24,445 nt of DNA from positions 1 to 24,445 of IMG/VR virus record IMGVR_UViG_3300035698_006528, one strand, 5' to 3'. Below, one piece after another: positions 24,334-24,445 of the stretch (positions within the stretch are counted from its first letter, which is position 1; every line of letters begins with the position of its first letter). The position numbers were made by a program, and so were the translations under genes. This DNA is from a virus. The notes below the pieces were generated by a model. It saw nothing but the letters and a program-made list of their open reading frames with translations. It was not told the origin of the DNA and ran no database searches.

Positions 24334-24445
24334 CCCTTATCCTCCTGTGCCGCTTTTTTCAAAACCCCTGCACGAAATTCGTCGCACAGTTCATTCAGCG
24401 TTTCCTCATCCAGTTCTGACAAGTGAAACTTTGGCAATTCCTGCA
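24330..24445 (-). CDS. Partial hypothetical CDS at right edge
   Basis: The last 37 codons of a - strand gene entering from the right edge; the start is outside the window. The visible part reads QELPKFHLSELDEETLNELCDEFRAGVLKKA and then a charged end with TGA overlapping the next ATG. The pattern (acidic helix, DEFRAGVLKKA) is like other small phage early-region proteins, but I do not recognise the family. Confidence 0.65.
   Translation of the reverse strand, partial: QELPKFHLSELDEETLNELCDEFRAGVLKKAAQEDKG

Overview
The window is a contiguous piece of a tailed, dsDNA bacteriophage or prophage with a long tail (siphovirus type), most likely of a Gram-negative, proteobacterial host. The packaging and connector genes are lambda-like: gpNu1/gpA terminase, gpW, lambda-family portal, FII-like and U-like joining proteins, gpZ, a G/GT-type tail chaperone with a frameshift site, a tape measure and a gpJ-like tip. 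The major capsid part resembles Mu gpT and is fused to a ClpP-type prohead protease. There are no sheath, baseplate-wedge or contractile-tail genes. The host genus cannot be fixed from the sequence alone.

Layout. (1) Positions 1-5019, + strand: the 3' part of a long tail-fibre gene (its start lies left of the window) that opens with a tandem heptad repeat, two small unrecognised genes, and a gpZ-like minor tail gene. (2) 5019-5738: a zinc-finger HNH endonuclease of homing type. (3) 5739-5878: a gap with G-rich repeated motifs just before the small terminase gene, the place where a lambda-type cos site would be expected. (4) 5879-12109: terminase small and large subunits, gpW, portal, and the protease-capsid fusion. 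(5) 12203-14551: decoration-like protein, connector and completion proteins, and tail tube. (6) 14551-21932: tail chaperone with a -1 frameshift product, tape measure, distal tail protein, and a large tip protein with two fibronectin-type-III-like modules. (7) 21932-22609: a GNAT-type acetyltransferase. All of these are on the + strand, with stop/start overlaps at most junctions, so they probably form one late operon.

(8) 22610-22947 separates this operon from a set of genes on the - strand. It holds a canonical tRNA 3' half (T arm, acceptor 3' strand, CCA) without a matching 5' half, which is the usual look of a phage attachment core, followed by a 14-bp direct repeat. (9) 22948-24445, - strand: a run of small, overlapping accessory genes. 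They are a partial CDS at the right edge, a 70-aa protein, a 56-aa Cys/His protein, a possible 22-aa ORF, a 66-aa membrane protein, and a Lar-like (restriction alleviation) zinc protein whose second half is thrown out of frame at a short T tract.

Together the + strand genes cut and package DNA into a head made from the fusion protein, close the head with the connector proteins, and attach a tail whose length is set by the tape measure and whose tip and fibre carry the receptor-binding modules. No integrase, replication or lysis genes are visible. I found no CRISPR array, complete tRNA, rRNA or insertion sequence. The most interesting points are the tRNA-half att candidate, the frameshift signal in the tail chaperone, the broken two-cluster Lar-like gene, the tail-tip-linked acetyltransferase and the splitting of tail genes to both sides of the head module.
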